A model generated the notes under the pieces. The model was not told where the DNA came from. It searched no databases and saw nothing but the letters and a program-made list of their open reading frames with translations. From Desulfobacterales bacterium (lineage in GTDB: Bacteria > Desulfobacterota > Desulfobacteria > Desulfobacterales > UBA11574), in NCBI GenBank assembly GCA_030145345.1, contig JAQYVT010000022.1, forward strand, positions 1 to 34,938: a stretch of 34,938 bases of DNA. Direction: 5' to 3'. Both the position numbers and the translations under genes were made by a program. Position 1 is the first letter of the stretch; each line of letters begins with the position of its first letter. Of the stretch, positions 6,648 through 15,698 are shown one piece after another.

Positions 6648-8688
6648 CGGACTGTGCCGCCTGTTTGAAGGTTAGCGCCTGCGGGGTGAGCTCTGTTGCC
6701 TCAACCTCTGACGGAGTTAAGCTCGGCAGTTCCGATGTTCTGCCGGGGTCGGTAGTATTCGCCTCTTCAGGTTCATCCGGTGAGGCAGGGGAACACCCGG
6801 AACCGGAACCGGCAGACCCGCCGCTGTTGATCATAACCATAGCTCCGGATATGCTGACGCCGGAAGGGCCGATATCTATAAAACTGCCGGAAGCTTTCAA
6901 TGACACCTGCGCGCCGCCTTCTATAATCACCTTTATACCGCCTTTAATGTGGACCTCCTGGCCCGCATCAAGGGCATAATTCATTCCCGCCTTTTCCAGT
7001 ATGTCACCGGATTCACTCTGGATAGAAATCGTACCTGCGACTTTTTCTTTATGATCCCCACCTACGGTCAGGTGCTTATCTCCATCCACCTTTTCCAGCT
7101 GGTTTTCCGTTATTATCAGGTGGCGGCTTTCGCCCACAAATTCACGGCTTTTATCTTTTGCCCGGGTATCCAGAGTTTTTTCCGCTTGAATAAAAAGTTG
7201 TTCCTCACCGGCTTTATCCTCAAATCGAATTTCATTAACTCCGCCGCTGTCCGGGACAGATATGCTTTTTATGGTTGATTTTGTCTTTTCGGCAGGCAGC
7301 TCATAAGGTGGTGTGTTGCTGCCGTTATACACACGGCCGGTGATAATCGGCCGGTCCGGGTCACTTTCAAGGAAGTCCACGATAACTTCCTGACCGACGC
7401 GGGGAAGAAATATGGCGCCCCAACCTGTTCCGGCCAGGGGTTGGCTTACGCGAATCCAGCAGGAACTGTTATCATTATATTGCCGTGTCCTGTCCCATGG
7501 AAACTGGACCTTGACCCTTCCATATTCGTCAGTATGAATTTGCTCACCTTCAGGACCTACGACAATCGCTGTCTGAACACCGGCTATCATAGGTTTACGG
7601 GTAACACAGGCCGGCCGATACGGGAATTCATGCGGGACGCATGTAAAACTGTTGCTGTAAAATGATCCCCCCCCTTCTCCGGAGCCCCCCGCAGGCTCAG
7701 TAACTCTATGGGTTACAGAGGTCAACACATACGATTTGTCATTCATATCATCCCGAAAATGACCGAAAAGGTCATACTTATATCCGCCTGAAAAGCCTTT
7801 GCAGGTACTTGATCCCATAAATGAGGTGGTTCGCACTTCCTCTGCCTGCATGCGTATGTTGGCCAGTCTTTCCCCTTCAGCCCGTGTCTTGTATTCTGCC
7901 GGAAAATCATATACTTCGCGCTCCCCGGGCCCCAGGGGAGTTTGGCTGTCAACGCCAACCATCAAATCCGTAGTCGGCGCCATAAAATTAAAGTCATTGA
8001 CGGTGTATTTGCCGATCCGGATCTCCTGCATTTTATCAAGGTCGACGATAACGCCTTCCATTGGGATTTCCCCGGTAGTTACGGGATGATACCGAACAGA
8101 TGCATGGTTCGGGCACGGGCTGTGTTTGTCTGGAGTATCTGCCAGAATCATGGTGTGCTTGCCGTTTTCGTGCTCGAAAAAATAATATATCCCTTCCTGT
8201 TCCAGAAGTCTCGAAACAAAATTGAAATCCGTTTCGCCATACTGAACGCAATATTCCTTTGGGTCATATTTGCCGATATTCATCCTGTAGTCTTTAAATC
8301 CCTTTTCGGTAAAGACCTGCTCCACGATTTCCGGGACGGATTTTTCCTGAAATATTCTTGAATTGGTGGTCTTGGTAAGCAGCCAGAACCACGGAACCAG
8401 CGTTGCTGAATAACGCGCCGCACCAGAATCCCCTAAACCGCTAACCTGAGAAAAACGCGATATTAACCCATTAAAAAAGCGCACATTGCCATCTTCCGAA
8501 CCAATGGAAGCCGTAACATTTCCTCCGATGATCTGGTCAAATGCAATACTATTATTTTCCGACACAAGGCTCAGTTCAAAGGAAAAAGGAACAGATAGGC
8601 CTTCGGATCCGGAAAATCTTGTCAGCAGAACAACATTCTCACCCAAGGGAGTGGTAATGACGAGTGATCTGTTTTCCTGGGTGTACAT
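6625..8688 (-). CDS. vgrG: TssI/VgrG spike protein
   Basis: This 687-residue VgrG has the gp27-like N-terminal part with FSFELSLVSEN, the PWFWLL block, FNFVSRLLEQEGIYYFFEH and GVDSQTPLG, then the gp5-like OB-fold (DEYGRVKVQFPWDR, CWIRVSQPLAGTGWGAIFLPRVG, VIVDFLESDPDRPIITGRVYN). After that comes a spike of beta-helix repeats (LEKVDGDKHLTVGGDHKEKV, GGIKVIIEGGAQVSLKASG). The final ~70 residues are Ser/Pro/Glu-rich and end QSGTPFCET. There is no enzymatic extension, so it is probably a carrier for PAAR-like and DUF4123-loaded cargo. The start codon follows a G-rich Shine-Dalgarno. It trims the Hcp tube and initiates baseplate assembly. Confidence 0.97.
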   Translation of the reverse strand: MYTQENRSLVITTPLGENVVLLTRFSGSEGLSVPFSFELSLVSENNSIAFDQIIGGNVTASIGSEDGNVRFFNGLISRFSQVSGLGDSGAARYSATLVPWFWLLTKTTNSRIFQEKSVPEIVEQVFTEKGFKDYRMNIGKYDPKEYCVQYGETDFNFVSRLLEQEGIYYFFEHENGKHTMILADTPDKHSPCPNHASVRYHPVTTGEIPMEGVIVDLDKMQEIRIGKYTVNDFNFMAPTTDLMVGVDSQTPLGPGEREVYDFPAEYKTRAEGERLANIRMQAEEVRTTSFMGSSTCKGFSGGYKYDLFGHFRDDMNDKSYVLTSVTHRVTEPAGGSGEGGGSFYSNSFTCVPHEFPYRPACVTRKPMIAGVQTAIVVGPEGEQIHTDEYGRVKVQFPWDRTRQYNDNSSCWIRVSQPLAGTGWGAIFLPRVGQEVIVDFLESDPDRPIITGRVYNGSNTPPYELPAEKTKSTIKSISVPDSGGVNEIRFEDKAGEEQLFIQAEKTLDTRAKDKSREFVGESRHLIITENQLEKVDGDKHLTVGGDHKEKVAGTISIQSESGDILEKAGMNYALDAGQEVHIKGGIKVIIEGGAQVSLKASGSFIDIGPSGVSISGAMVMINSGGSAGSGSGCSPASPDEPEEANTTDPGRTSELPSLTPSEVEATELTPQALTFKQAAQSGTPFCET

Positions 8689-8765
8689 GGAACCCCCCCC
8701 TTATAAAGTTAGGCGCGACACTATAAGAAAATAGCTTTATCCAATAAAATTGGGATGATAACGTC

Positions 8766-8795
8766 TTGATACCAAAGCCATTCCGCTGATGTCAA
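8766..8795 (-). promoter_or_regulatory. Candidate promoter upstream of vgrG
   Basis: In the 127-nt gap before vgrG the minus strand has TTGACA (8790-8795), an 18-nt spacer and TATCAA (8766-8771), about 78 nt before the vgrG ATG. The -35 box is perfect and the -10 box has four of six matches. It would let vgrG and the cargo cassette be expressed apart from the structural genes. Confidence 0.4.
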
Positions 8796-8815
8796 TAAAA
8801 TAAAGAGCTTATCAG

Positions 8816-9286
8816 CTAATAAAGTCTGTCGCGGTAAATCCCAGGAGACGATCCTGGGATTTCAAAAGCGTTGACTGTTTTTTCATAAAATTCCACGGAG
8901 TCCGTACCGCCGATCACGGCATAGGCATAACCGACGGCGGCCATGAGGTGAAGACATCGCAACAGCAAGGCCGTGCCGATCCCTTTATTCCGGTCACTTT
9001 CAGCGACCCCGACAGGCCCGAAAAAATTTTTCATGGTGCTGTCATAGCAGGCAAAACCGACCAGCCCGGCATTCTTTGTTGCAATAAAACAGGAAATGGG
9101 CCGGTTGCTGAAAGCGGTGTCACACTCACCTGCCCACGCTTTGCCAAAATTCTCTCGAATCCATTCAATGATCTGAAGTTTTTCGTAGGCCATGGCATTG
9201 CGGACAGTGATGCCGTCATTGCGCAATTGCTCCAGGCGCCACCGGTCATCAGGAAGTTCATACAGTTTTACCAGCAGGTCAGGCAT
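8816..9286 (-). CDS. GNAT-family acetyltransferase
   Basis: This 156-residue protein has the GNAT acetyl-CoA binding segment VAESDRNKGIGTALL, with RNKGIG at 99-104 as the Q/RxxGxG/A motif, preceded by the beta-strand FIATKNAGLVGFACYD. A later VIGGTDSVEFYEKTV fits the C-terminal GNAT half. I chose the ATG at 9286, one nucleotide after the stop of the upstream sheath-like gene, with a GGGGTGGA Shine-Dalgarno; a GTG at 9295 is an alternative. The tight coupling suggests it acts on or with the fused sheath-like protein, or modifies another T6SS component. Substrate unknown. Confidence 0.85.
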   Translation of the reverse strand: MPDLLVKLYELPDDRWRLEQLRNDGITVRNAMAYEKLQIIEWIRENFGKAWAGECDTAFSNRPISCFIATKNAGLVGFACYDSTMKNFFGPVGVAESDRNKGIGTALLLRCLHLMAAVGYAYAVIGGTDSVEFYEKTVNAFEIPGSSPGIYRDRLY

Positions 9287-9287
9287 A

Positions 9288-10862
9288 TTATCCACCCCAT
9301 CGTCCCGCCAGACGGGTCAACGGCTCGGCAATAGATTGAAAGCGCGCCAGCCGGATGGTGTCCTTATTCTTGACTGAGAGGAGGGGCATCAAACCAAGGT
9401 CCAGTATCTTTTCCAGGGCCCTTTCTGTAAACACCACTTCTGCGCAGGGTTTGATATTGGATTCTCCCTGTTCCTTGTAGACATGCAGGGGCATACCCTG
9501 GATATCTTGTATCACACCGGGCCGGAGGTCCCAGCCGTAATGGCTGAAAGATTGTGCCAGCAGCAAAGCATAGGCAAAGACCGGGTTCCCCCACAGATAA
9601 TTTTCATGCACAGAGCCACCGGCCATCTCTTCGAAATCAAAATAATCCACAGGATCCGTATCCTCGCCATATGGAAGACGCAAAAGGAATCGGGGCAGGG
9701 CAAGGCCTATATAGGATGCCTCGGAAAGACCCCTGAGCGTATCCCACGCCTGACTGTCTTCTGCGGCTACGGATTTTTTCCAGTCATCCGGATCCGGCGG
9801 TTCTGCCAGAGAATCGCAGCCCAGGATATGAGTATGAGCTGCAGAGATAAACGGCGCACCCGCGCGGCCGGCAATTCTGGCCATGCGACCCAAAATTTCT
9901 GCATCTTCCCGGATCTGATCAAAGGTATAATTCCCTGCCAAAACCGCCCACGGCTCACCGCCGGGGGTTCCTACGGCCTGCTCCACAAACAACCTGTATA
10001 TCCCGGTTGACTGTAGATCCTCAGATGCATTCAGGTCTGAAGCCAGTTCGGCCTTTGATATATCCAGAAGATACACCTTGAGCTTGGCATCGGTTTCCAC
10101 CCGGTATACAAGAAAACGGAGAGCCCGCCATGCCGCTTCCAGGGCCTGGAAATCAGGATGGTGCAGAATGGTTTCCATGAGTCCGGAAATGGAGGCATCA
10201 ACAGCAGCCACAAGTGCCTCCTGCTCAAGATCATCAACGGGGACCAGATGGGGGCCCACGATCTTTTGCAGGAATGCGTCCCATCCGGAGTGCTCTGTAA
10301 CTGTTTTTGCATCCGGCAATCGGCCGTCCGCTTCATCGACAATCTGATCCAGGATGCTGCCCGTGGTTTGACCGGCTGCAGCAGGTTTTATATCAGGTCG
10401 TTCGACGACTGGTTCCGAAGGTTTTGGCGTTTTGTCGGTCCCGGTCCAGCTTCGCACTTCCTTTTTGGCTGTTTCAAATGTTCGGGGATCATCGAGTCTT
10501 TTTCGCGTCTCCCTTAGCGTTTGAAACACCTCAAGACGCGCAAATAATTGATCAGGATGAAAATCATCCAGCTCGGCAAATTGGACAGCAACCGGAGGAC
10601 TGTGATCTCCCACAACGGACAGATTCACCGAGACGTTTAGCCTTTGCATAACATTTTCGATGTTGTCCCTGTCCACTTCTATTGGATGTGGGGCGATCAA
10701 AGCAGAAGCAGGATCAACAAGGCCGAGATTTGCGCGGCCGCTGAAATCCCCCAGGATACAGATCCGAAAGGGTGTCTCAGATTCCGGCGCGCGCTTTTTC
10801 TCATTCATGGAAGCAGCGATCTTGAAATCAAGCTCACCAAATGAAATGGGCTTTGGCATCAT
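9288..10862 (-). CDS. TssB-TssC fusion-like sheath protein lacking the TssC C-terminal part
   Basis: This 524-residue protein joins two sheath subunits. Residues about 32-125 match TssB: FRICILGDFSG, EVDRDN (62-67), DDFHP (99-103) and LRETRKRLDD, all paralleled in the real TssB at 21294-21815. After a Pro-rich linker comes SILDQIVDE (169-177), like the N-terminal helix of TssC (SLLEQIIEE) that ClpV engages in known systems. The TssC-like part follows: HHPDFQALEAAWR (234-246), GNYTFDQI.ED, PFISAA, LPRFLLRLPYGEDTDPVDYF and LWGNPVFAYALLLAQSF. It stops just after LGLMPLLSVKNKDTI, so about 110 C-terminal residues of canonical TssC are missing. It cannot be a plain TssC replacement, since intact TssB and TssC are also present; a sheath cap, baseplate adaptor or regulator is possible. 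Confidence 0.85.
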   Translation of the reverse strand: MMPKPISFGELDFKIAASMNEKKRAPESETPFRICILGDFSGRANLGLVDPASALIAPHPIEVDRDNIENVMQRLNVSVNLSVVGDHSPPVAVQFAELDDFHPDQLFARLEVFQTLRETRKRLDDPRTFETAKKEVRSWTGTDKTPKPSEPVVERPDIKPAAAGQTTGSILDQIVDEADGRLPDAKTVTEHSGWDAFLQKIVGPHLVPVDDLEQEALVAAVDASISGLMETILHHPDFQALEAAWRALRFLVYRVETDAKLKVYLLDISKAELASDLNASEDLQSTGIYRLFVEQAVGTPGGEPWAVLAGNYTFDQIREDAEILGRMARIAGRAGAPFISAAHTHILGCDSLAEPPDPDDWKKSVAAEDSQAWDTLRGLSEASYIGLALPRFLLRLPYGEDTDPVDYFDFEEMAGGSVHENYLWGNPVFAYALLLAQSFSHYGWDLRPGVIQDIQGMPLHVYKEQGESNIKPCAEVVFTERALEKILDLGLMPLLSVKNKDTIRLARFQSIAEPLTRLAGRWGG

Positions 10863-10950
10863 TTTGATCCTTATTGGTCAAGATGTGACTCTATTTTCCC
10901 TACAGCTGTGTTAGGCATTTCCCTGCCCTCTGATCCCCGACACCAGGAAA

Positions 10951-11784
10951 TCAATACAATTTCTTCTTAAACTTAAACTCTATTCTCGGGTTGGCAATGA
11001 CTACTACCTTTCGTCCTAAGTCCGTGCTCAAAGGCTTCGCCTCTAATGTAACATCTGTTTGAGGATGTTTAGCACCTTTCTTGTAATCCACATATGTCCT
11101 ACCATCTGGCGCCCTCATGTTTGCCGGATGCCACGTCTGTTCCGGCCAGTCCCTGATGTCGTTGTTCGAGTTCACCAGATGTTGAATGTCAAACTTCCAA
11201 TACTTCCCCCAATGGTAGGTGACGACGCTTTTCAAATCCGAAAAATAACCGAAGAGCAGACACCAGTGGGCGCCACCAGATCTGTTCCGTCTCGCCCAGT
11301 CACTGGCTTTGACAGGGTCTCCGCAAGTGGCGTTCCGATCACTGGAAACCCAGAAGGGTACGAGAACCATTCTCTTCTTATCCACATTTTCCTGTATCAC
11401 ACCCTGCATGAGGCCTATGTTGTTGGTCGCATGTACCTTGGCACCAAGCCCCATGGCCTTGCACAGCTTTTCCATATCATCGCAACTGAAGACCTCGCCT
11501 ACCTGCGAGGCTTTAACGACCTTTGTAGCAAACCATCTCACATCTTTTGTAGCATCTGGGATGATATTACTGAAATAGGAGGGTGAATTACGAACCCTTG
11601 GGGGCATTTTTGGGGTCGGCGGAAGGGCGGGCAAGCCGAACAATGCCCTTGCATGACAGATAGCGTATATGCCGCAGGTCGTGTTGCTCTGGTTAAGCAA
11701 AGGGGCATTTGGATTGAACATGGGGGCCTTGATGGTCCCACCTGCAATACCTGATTGTATGTTGGGGATTTCTATCTGAGGCAT
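10951..11784 (-). CDS. Papain-like (C39-like) cysteine peptidase candidate, possible effector
   Basis: This 277-residue protein starts at the ATG at 11784 (MPQIEIPNIQSG) with GGGAGAG upstream; the frame extends further but without support. It shows NQSNTTCGIYAICHARALFG, placing Cys37 at the start of a helix, and GGAHWCLLFGYFSD, placing His173 at the start of a strand. That is the order and setting of a papain-fold Cys/His pair; an Asn/Asp-rich segment follows (FDIQHLVNSNND). A GEVFSCDDM segment lies between. The arrangement Gx(E)xFS then AHW also resembles actin-maturation-protease-like bacterial peptidases, a weak resemblance from memory. There is no signal peptide. It sits between ClpV and the sheath-like gene beside another protease candidate. 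Effector role is inferred from location. Confidence 0.65.
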   Translation of the reverse strand: MPQIEIPNIQSGIAGGTIKAPMFNPNAPLLNQSNTTCGIYAICHARALFGLPALPPTPKMPPRVRNSPSYFSNIIPDATKDVRWFATKVVKASQVGEVFSCDDMEKLCKAMGLGAKVHATNNIGLMQGVIQENVDKKRMVLVPFWVSSDRNATCGDPVKASDWARRNRSGGAHWCLLFGYFSDLKSVVTYHWGKYWKFDIQHLVNSNNDIRDWPEQTWHPANMRAPDGRTYVDYKKGAKHPQTDVTLEAKPLSTDLGRKVVVIANPRIEFKFKKKLY

Positions 11785-12064
11785 CTTAAGCTCTCCCTTC
11801 GTTTTTTTGGGGGATATCAGAAACCGGAGGCCAAATGAATTTCCATGGAGCAGAAAGTCCTTTCTTAGGAATACATATAGTATTCTGAGGCTTAGCACTG
11901 ACGGTTGCGGCTTTTGCCCTAGGAAAATGCAGTCCGTTTCTATTTTAAGCCTGACGTAGACACGCAGTGGGTTTTCTCAAGCCGAAACCTGTGGCCCGCA
12001 ATCGGGCAAAAGGGGATGTTATGGAAAGAACTCCGTATGCCCCCCACTTTTCCCTACTACTCCT

Positions 12065-12928
12065 TCATCCTCCCCATCGGGGATCAGTACGTCTCCAATT
12101 CTGCTTCGCCCGGTAATTTGCAAACCGATTTGACAAAGACCTTAACAGAAGTTTTTCAATGCCCACGGCATCTATTTCATCGGGCGCTCCATAATACCAC
12201 TGTCTTTCGATAGCGTCCCTCCTGCCTCCAAGTACATTCATGGTCCCCCCACCGCTGGAGTACTGTCCGCCTACGTTGGGCAAGTTTGTCACGTCATCGC
12301 TCTGTCCAATGGCGCTGAAGTTGGATTGGGACCTGGAATAAGTGCACTGCAGCCAATCATCCACTGTAGGACACCAGGTTTGCCATCCAGGACCACTCCC
12401 ATGGCTACAATGTGCCATTCGCGGAGTTTCTGAAAAGACGGTATAGTCGTTTCTGTGATTCAGGGCATATTTGGTGGCCGAGTAGTCCATTCCCATAGCT
12501 TTAGAGATTACAAGGCTTTTACCGAAAAACGGGATGTTTTTAACCCCCGGAATCTCCAGTCTCTTCAGCCGGACGCTTTGGGCAATGCGCGTAAATTGCT
12601 CTGCATGTCTTAATTCGTGGTAAAATGTGGCGCAGAGGTCGACAAATTTCTTGCACCTGATGTTATGCTTTGCAAGTTCCGTTGTTCCGACATTTATTTC
12701 CCAATCCCCCCAACCAAACTCCCCTCCTACATTTGGATCATTGACGAATCCTGGTTCCATTTGATATATTCCGATTCTACTCATTAACTGCTTCATATCG
12801 CGTTTGATGATGTTTTTTCTTTTTATTAAGCGCCCATTGGCGGGACCTTGATTCCACTTGTCCCACAAATCCTTACATCTTCCCGAAAAAAAAATCACAG
12901 TAGCGGCATTATGCAGTGTACTGCTCAT
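12065..12928 (-). CDS. HExxH zinc metallopeptidase-like protein, possible effector
   Basis: This 287-residue protein starts at the ATG at 12928, with GAGGAG 7 nt upstream (a GTG lies 5 codons before). FYHELRHAEQ gives HELRH at 104-108, a zinc-binding HExxH helix, and PDEIDAVGIE at 249-258 could supply a gluzincin-type third ligand (Glu251); the gap of about 145 residues is long but occurs in HExxH proteins with insertions. A Trp/Cys-rich region (GPGWQTWCPTVDDWLQC) lies between. There is no signal peptide, although a short apolar stretch (ATVIFFSG) is near the N-terminus. It is 46 nt after clpV ends in transcription order. Together with the neighbouring papain-like gene it looks like a cargo pair; no immunity gene is evident. 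Confidence 0.68.
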   Translation of the reverse strand: MSSTLHNAATVIFFSGRCKDLWDKWNQGPANGRLIKRKNIIKRDMKQLMSRIGIYQMEPGFVNDPNVGGEFGWGDWEINVGTTELAKHNIRCKKFVDLCATFYHELRHAEQFTRIAQSVRLKRLEIPGVKNIPFFGKSLVISKAMGMDYSATKYALNHRNDYTVFSETPRMAHCSHGSGPGWQTWCPTVDDWLQCTYSRSQSNFSAIGQSDDVTNLPNVGGQYSSGGGTMNVLGGRRDAIERQWYYGAPDEIDAVGIEKLLLRSLSNRFANYRAKQNWRRTDPRWGG

Positions 12929-12974
12929 GAAAAGACTCCTCACCTTCTTAGGAAACGGCTCAACAGCTTATCAG

Positions 12975-15608
12975 CTACTTAATGTCAAATTCAAACCCCT
13001 CCCCGTCAATGGCCACCTTCACCTGCTTGATCTGCTCGTTCTTTGCCATCCTCGTCAGAATCTCCCTCGACATCTCGGGCAGGAGCGTGTTGGTCAGGAT
13101 GTGATCCACGTTCCTTGCGCCGCTGTCCACTTCGGTGCATCGGCTGGCAATGGACTCGATCAGTTCGTTCTCGTATTCAAAGACAATATTTCTGTTTTCC
13201 TTCATGCGCTTGACAATGCGGTCCAGCTTGAGTTTCACGATGAGTTTCATGTTTTCGTCGGTGATGGGGAAATAGGGCACCACCTTTGTACGGCCCAGAA
13301 AAGCGGGCTTGAAGTGCTTCTGCAACTCAGGCGCTAACATTTGCGCCAGGGCAGATGAATCCGGCATGGTCTCTTCGTCAGAACAAACTTTCATGATCAG
13401 GTCCGTGCCCAAATTGGAAGTAAGGATAATCAGGGTGTTTTTGAAATCGATCTGCCTCCCTTCGCCGTCTTCCATTCTTCCCTTGTCAAACACCTGATAA
13501 AAAAGTTCCGTCACATCCGTGTGGGCCTTTTCTATCTCATCCAAGAGGACAACGCTGTATGGTCTTCGCCGAACCGCCTCGGTCAGCACTCCCCCTTCGC
13601 CATATCCCACATAACCCGGAGGTGAGCCCTTAAGGCTGGAAACCGTGTGGGCCTCCTGGTACTCTGACATGTTTATGGTGATCACATTCTGCTCGCCGCC
13701 ATATAAGAGATCGGACAACGCCAGGGCGGTTTCGGTCTTTCCCACCCCACTTGGCCCGACAAAAAGGAAAACAGCCGTTGGTTTGGACGGGTCTTCAATG
13801 CCGGCCTGGGATGTCTGAATCATTTGGCCGATGGCACCAAGGGCATGATCCTGCCCGATGATCCTTTCTCCCAAGAGTTTTTCCATGTTGAGAACCGTCT
13901 CGATCTCATCGGCCTGCATGCGTCCTGTGGGAATACCGGTCCATCCGGAGATCACTTCAGAAATCGTTTGCGAATCCACGGCAACCTGCACAAGGGGGGT
14001 GTCTCCCTGCTTTTCGGCAAGTTCTGCCTCCAGCCCTTTGAGTGTTTCCTGTTTTTCAGAGAGATCTTCGCTTTCAGGCTCCTTTTCATAAATATCACGG
14101 ATTTCCTGCCGGACATCTACGATATTCCGGGCAATTCCCATTTCTTGTTCCCACTTTTTGTTCAGATTATCCAGACGGGACCGGGTTTCTTGTTTTTCCT
14201 TTTCAAGAACTTCCAGTCTCTCCGCATGGTCACGGCCCATGAGAGTTTCCCTTTCAAGGGTCTTTACCTCTCTTTCAATATCGGCGATATGTCTTGTGGC
14301 CTCTTCAATGGGAGGCGGGCTTGTTGTAAGACCAATGGCCACCCTTGCGCAGGCCGTATCCAGAACACTTACCGCCTTGTCCGGAAGCTGCCTTCCGGAA
14401 ATGTATCTATGGGAAAGGGATACTGTATCCGCAAGTGCGTCGTCTGTGATCATGACATTGTGGTGTTTTTCAAGAAAAGGTCCGATGGCCCGCATCATGA
14501 TCAGTGCCTTTTGCTCGTCCGGCTCTTCTACTTTAACTACCTGGAAACGGCGCGCCATGGCTGCGTCTTTTTCAAAATACTTCTTGTATTCCGCCCATGT
14601 GGTTGCCGCGATGGTCCGAAGTTCGCCGCGGGCAAGGGCAGGTTTTAACAGGTTGGCCGCGTCTCCGGCGCCATGCCCTCCCGCTCCGATCAGGGTGTGT
14701 GCTTCGTCAATAAAGAGAATGATGGGAATGGGAGACCCCTTGACTTCATTGATGACGGACTTGAGACGGTTTTCAAATTCACCTTTTATGCCGGCCCCTG
14801 CCTGCAAAAGCCCCATATCAAGTGTATGAACGACAACATCTCTGAGGGCAGGAGGAACATCACCCTCGGCGATTCGCAAGGCAAACCCTTCAACAACGGC
14901 GGTCTTGCCCACACCGGCCTCGCCGGTGAGGATGGGGTTGTTCTGCCGGCGACGGATCAGGATGTCCACCATTTGCCTGATCTCAAAGTCTCTTCCTAAA
15001 ACAGGGTCTATTCCTCCGTTTCTCGCCATCTGGGTGAGATTGATAGTATACTGATCCAGGGCCCGGGTTCCGGCAGGCTTTGCCTCTCCTGCCATATCGG
15101 CCGGTTGAGCGGTCTTTACCGCTTCGTCATCTTCAGCAGAACCGGATACAATATCAAGCAGGCTTTTTCCCAGGGTTTCAACAGATATTTTCTTTAATGC
15201 CTCTGAGCTTGATATGAGCATCCTTGCGGTCTGGTCGTTGCTCATCAGAGACAGGGTAATATGGCCTGACCGGACACCGGATGCCTGAAAGTCAATGGAT
15301 GCCATCATCCATGCATCCTTTATCATTTCCGGTATTCGGGGTGAAAGAGCAGGGGTCCTGGCATTGCCTGTCTTGAAACCCTCCATGCTTCGAGTAAGAT
15401 CTGCGACCAGATGATCCTGGTTGATCTCAAAATATCTCAGGATCTTTTCTGTATCCGTATTGGTCAGATCCAGGAGTTTGAGGAGAAAATGCTCAACATC
15501 GACTTCATAATGGGTTTGCGACATGCAAAGCCCCGCAGCCGATTCAAGAGCGCCTCTGCATGTGCTGTTTAGTTTTCCTATCAGGGACTTGAGATTCGAT
15601 ATGACCAT
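12975..15608 (-). CDS. tssH: TssH/ClpV AAA+ sheath-disassembly ATPase
   Basis: This 877-residue ClpB-type ATPase has an N-domain (about 1-160), a first AAA+ module with Walker A GEAGVGKT (229-236) and IILFIDEAHTLIGAGG, a coiled-coil middle domain with Glu/Lys-rich heptads, and a second AAA+ module with Walker A GPSGVGKT (618-625) and VVLLDEIEKAH. GYVGYGEGG and a C-terminal ClpB D2-small domain follow. In T6SS it extracts TssC from contracted sheaths so that subunits are reused. It follows tssG by 90 nt. GAAAGGAG precedes the ATG. All catalytic motifs are intact. Confidence 0.97.
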   Translation of the reverse strand: MVISNLKSLIGKLNSTCRGALESAAGLCMSQTHYEVDVEHFLLKLLDLTNTDTEKILRYFEINQDHLVADLTRSMEGFKTGNARTPALSPRIPEMIKDAWMMASIDFQASGVRSGHITLSLMSNDQTARMLISSSEALKKISVETLGKSLLDIVSGSAEDDEAVKTAQPADMAGEAKPAGTRALDQYTINLTQMARNGGIDPVLGRDFEIRQMVDILIRRRQNNPILTGEAGVGKTAVVEGFALRIAEGDVPPALRDVVVHTLDMGLLQAGAGIKGEFENRLKSVINEVKGSPIPIILFIDEAHTLIGAGGHGAGDAANLLKPALARGELRTIAATTWAEYKKYFEKDAAMARRFQVVKVEEPDEQKALIMMRAIGPFLEKHHNVMITDDALADTVSLSHRYISGRQLPDKAVSVLDTACARVAIGLTTSPPPIEEATRHIADIEREVKTLERETLMGRDHAERLEVLEKEKQETRSRLDNLNKKWEQEMGIARNIVDVRQEIRDIYEKEPESEDLSEKQETLKGLEAELAEKQGDTPLVQVAVDSQTISEVISGWTGIPTGRMQADEIETVLNMEKLLGERIIGQDHALGAIGQMIQTSQAGIEDPSKPTAVFLFVGPSGVGKTETALALSDLLYGGEQNVITINMSEYQEAHTVSSLKGSPPGYVGYGEGGVLTEAVRRRPYSVVLLDEIEKAHTDVTELFYQVFDKGRMEDGEGRQIDFKNTLIILTSNLGTDLIMKVCSDEETMPDSSALAQMLAPELQKHFKPAFLGRTKVVPYFPITDENMKLIVKLKLDRIVKRMKENRNIVFEYENELIESIASRCTEVDSGARNVDHILTNTLLPEMSREILTRMAKNEQIKQVKVAIDGEGFEFDIK

Positions 15609-15698
15609 ATTTGTCGCTCCTTTCGAAGATAGCTGAAACCCTAATTGATCGTAAACAAACTGGGAGAAACATCATACGTACTTAGTTGTCGAGTGAAT

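Noticed and set aside
11994-12007. GCCCG-CAAT-CGGGC hairpin between the two protease candidates
   Set aside because: The stem is only 5 bp and no T-run follows on the minus strand, so I do not call a terminator.
13824-14648. 274-codon plus-strand open frame
   Set aside because: It lies wholly opposite clpV, whose conserved motifs are intact; its translation shows no domain and is a shadow of that gene.
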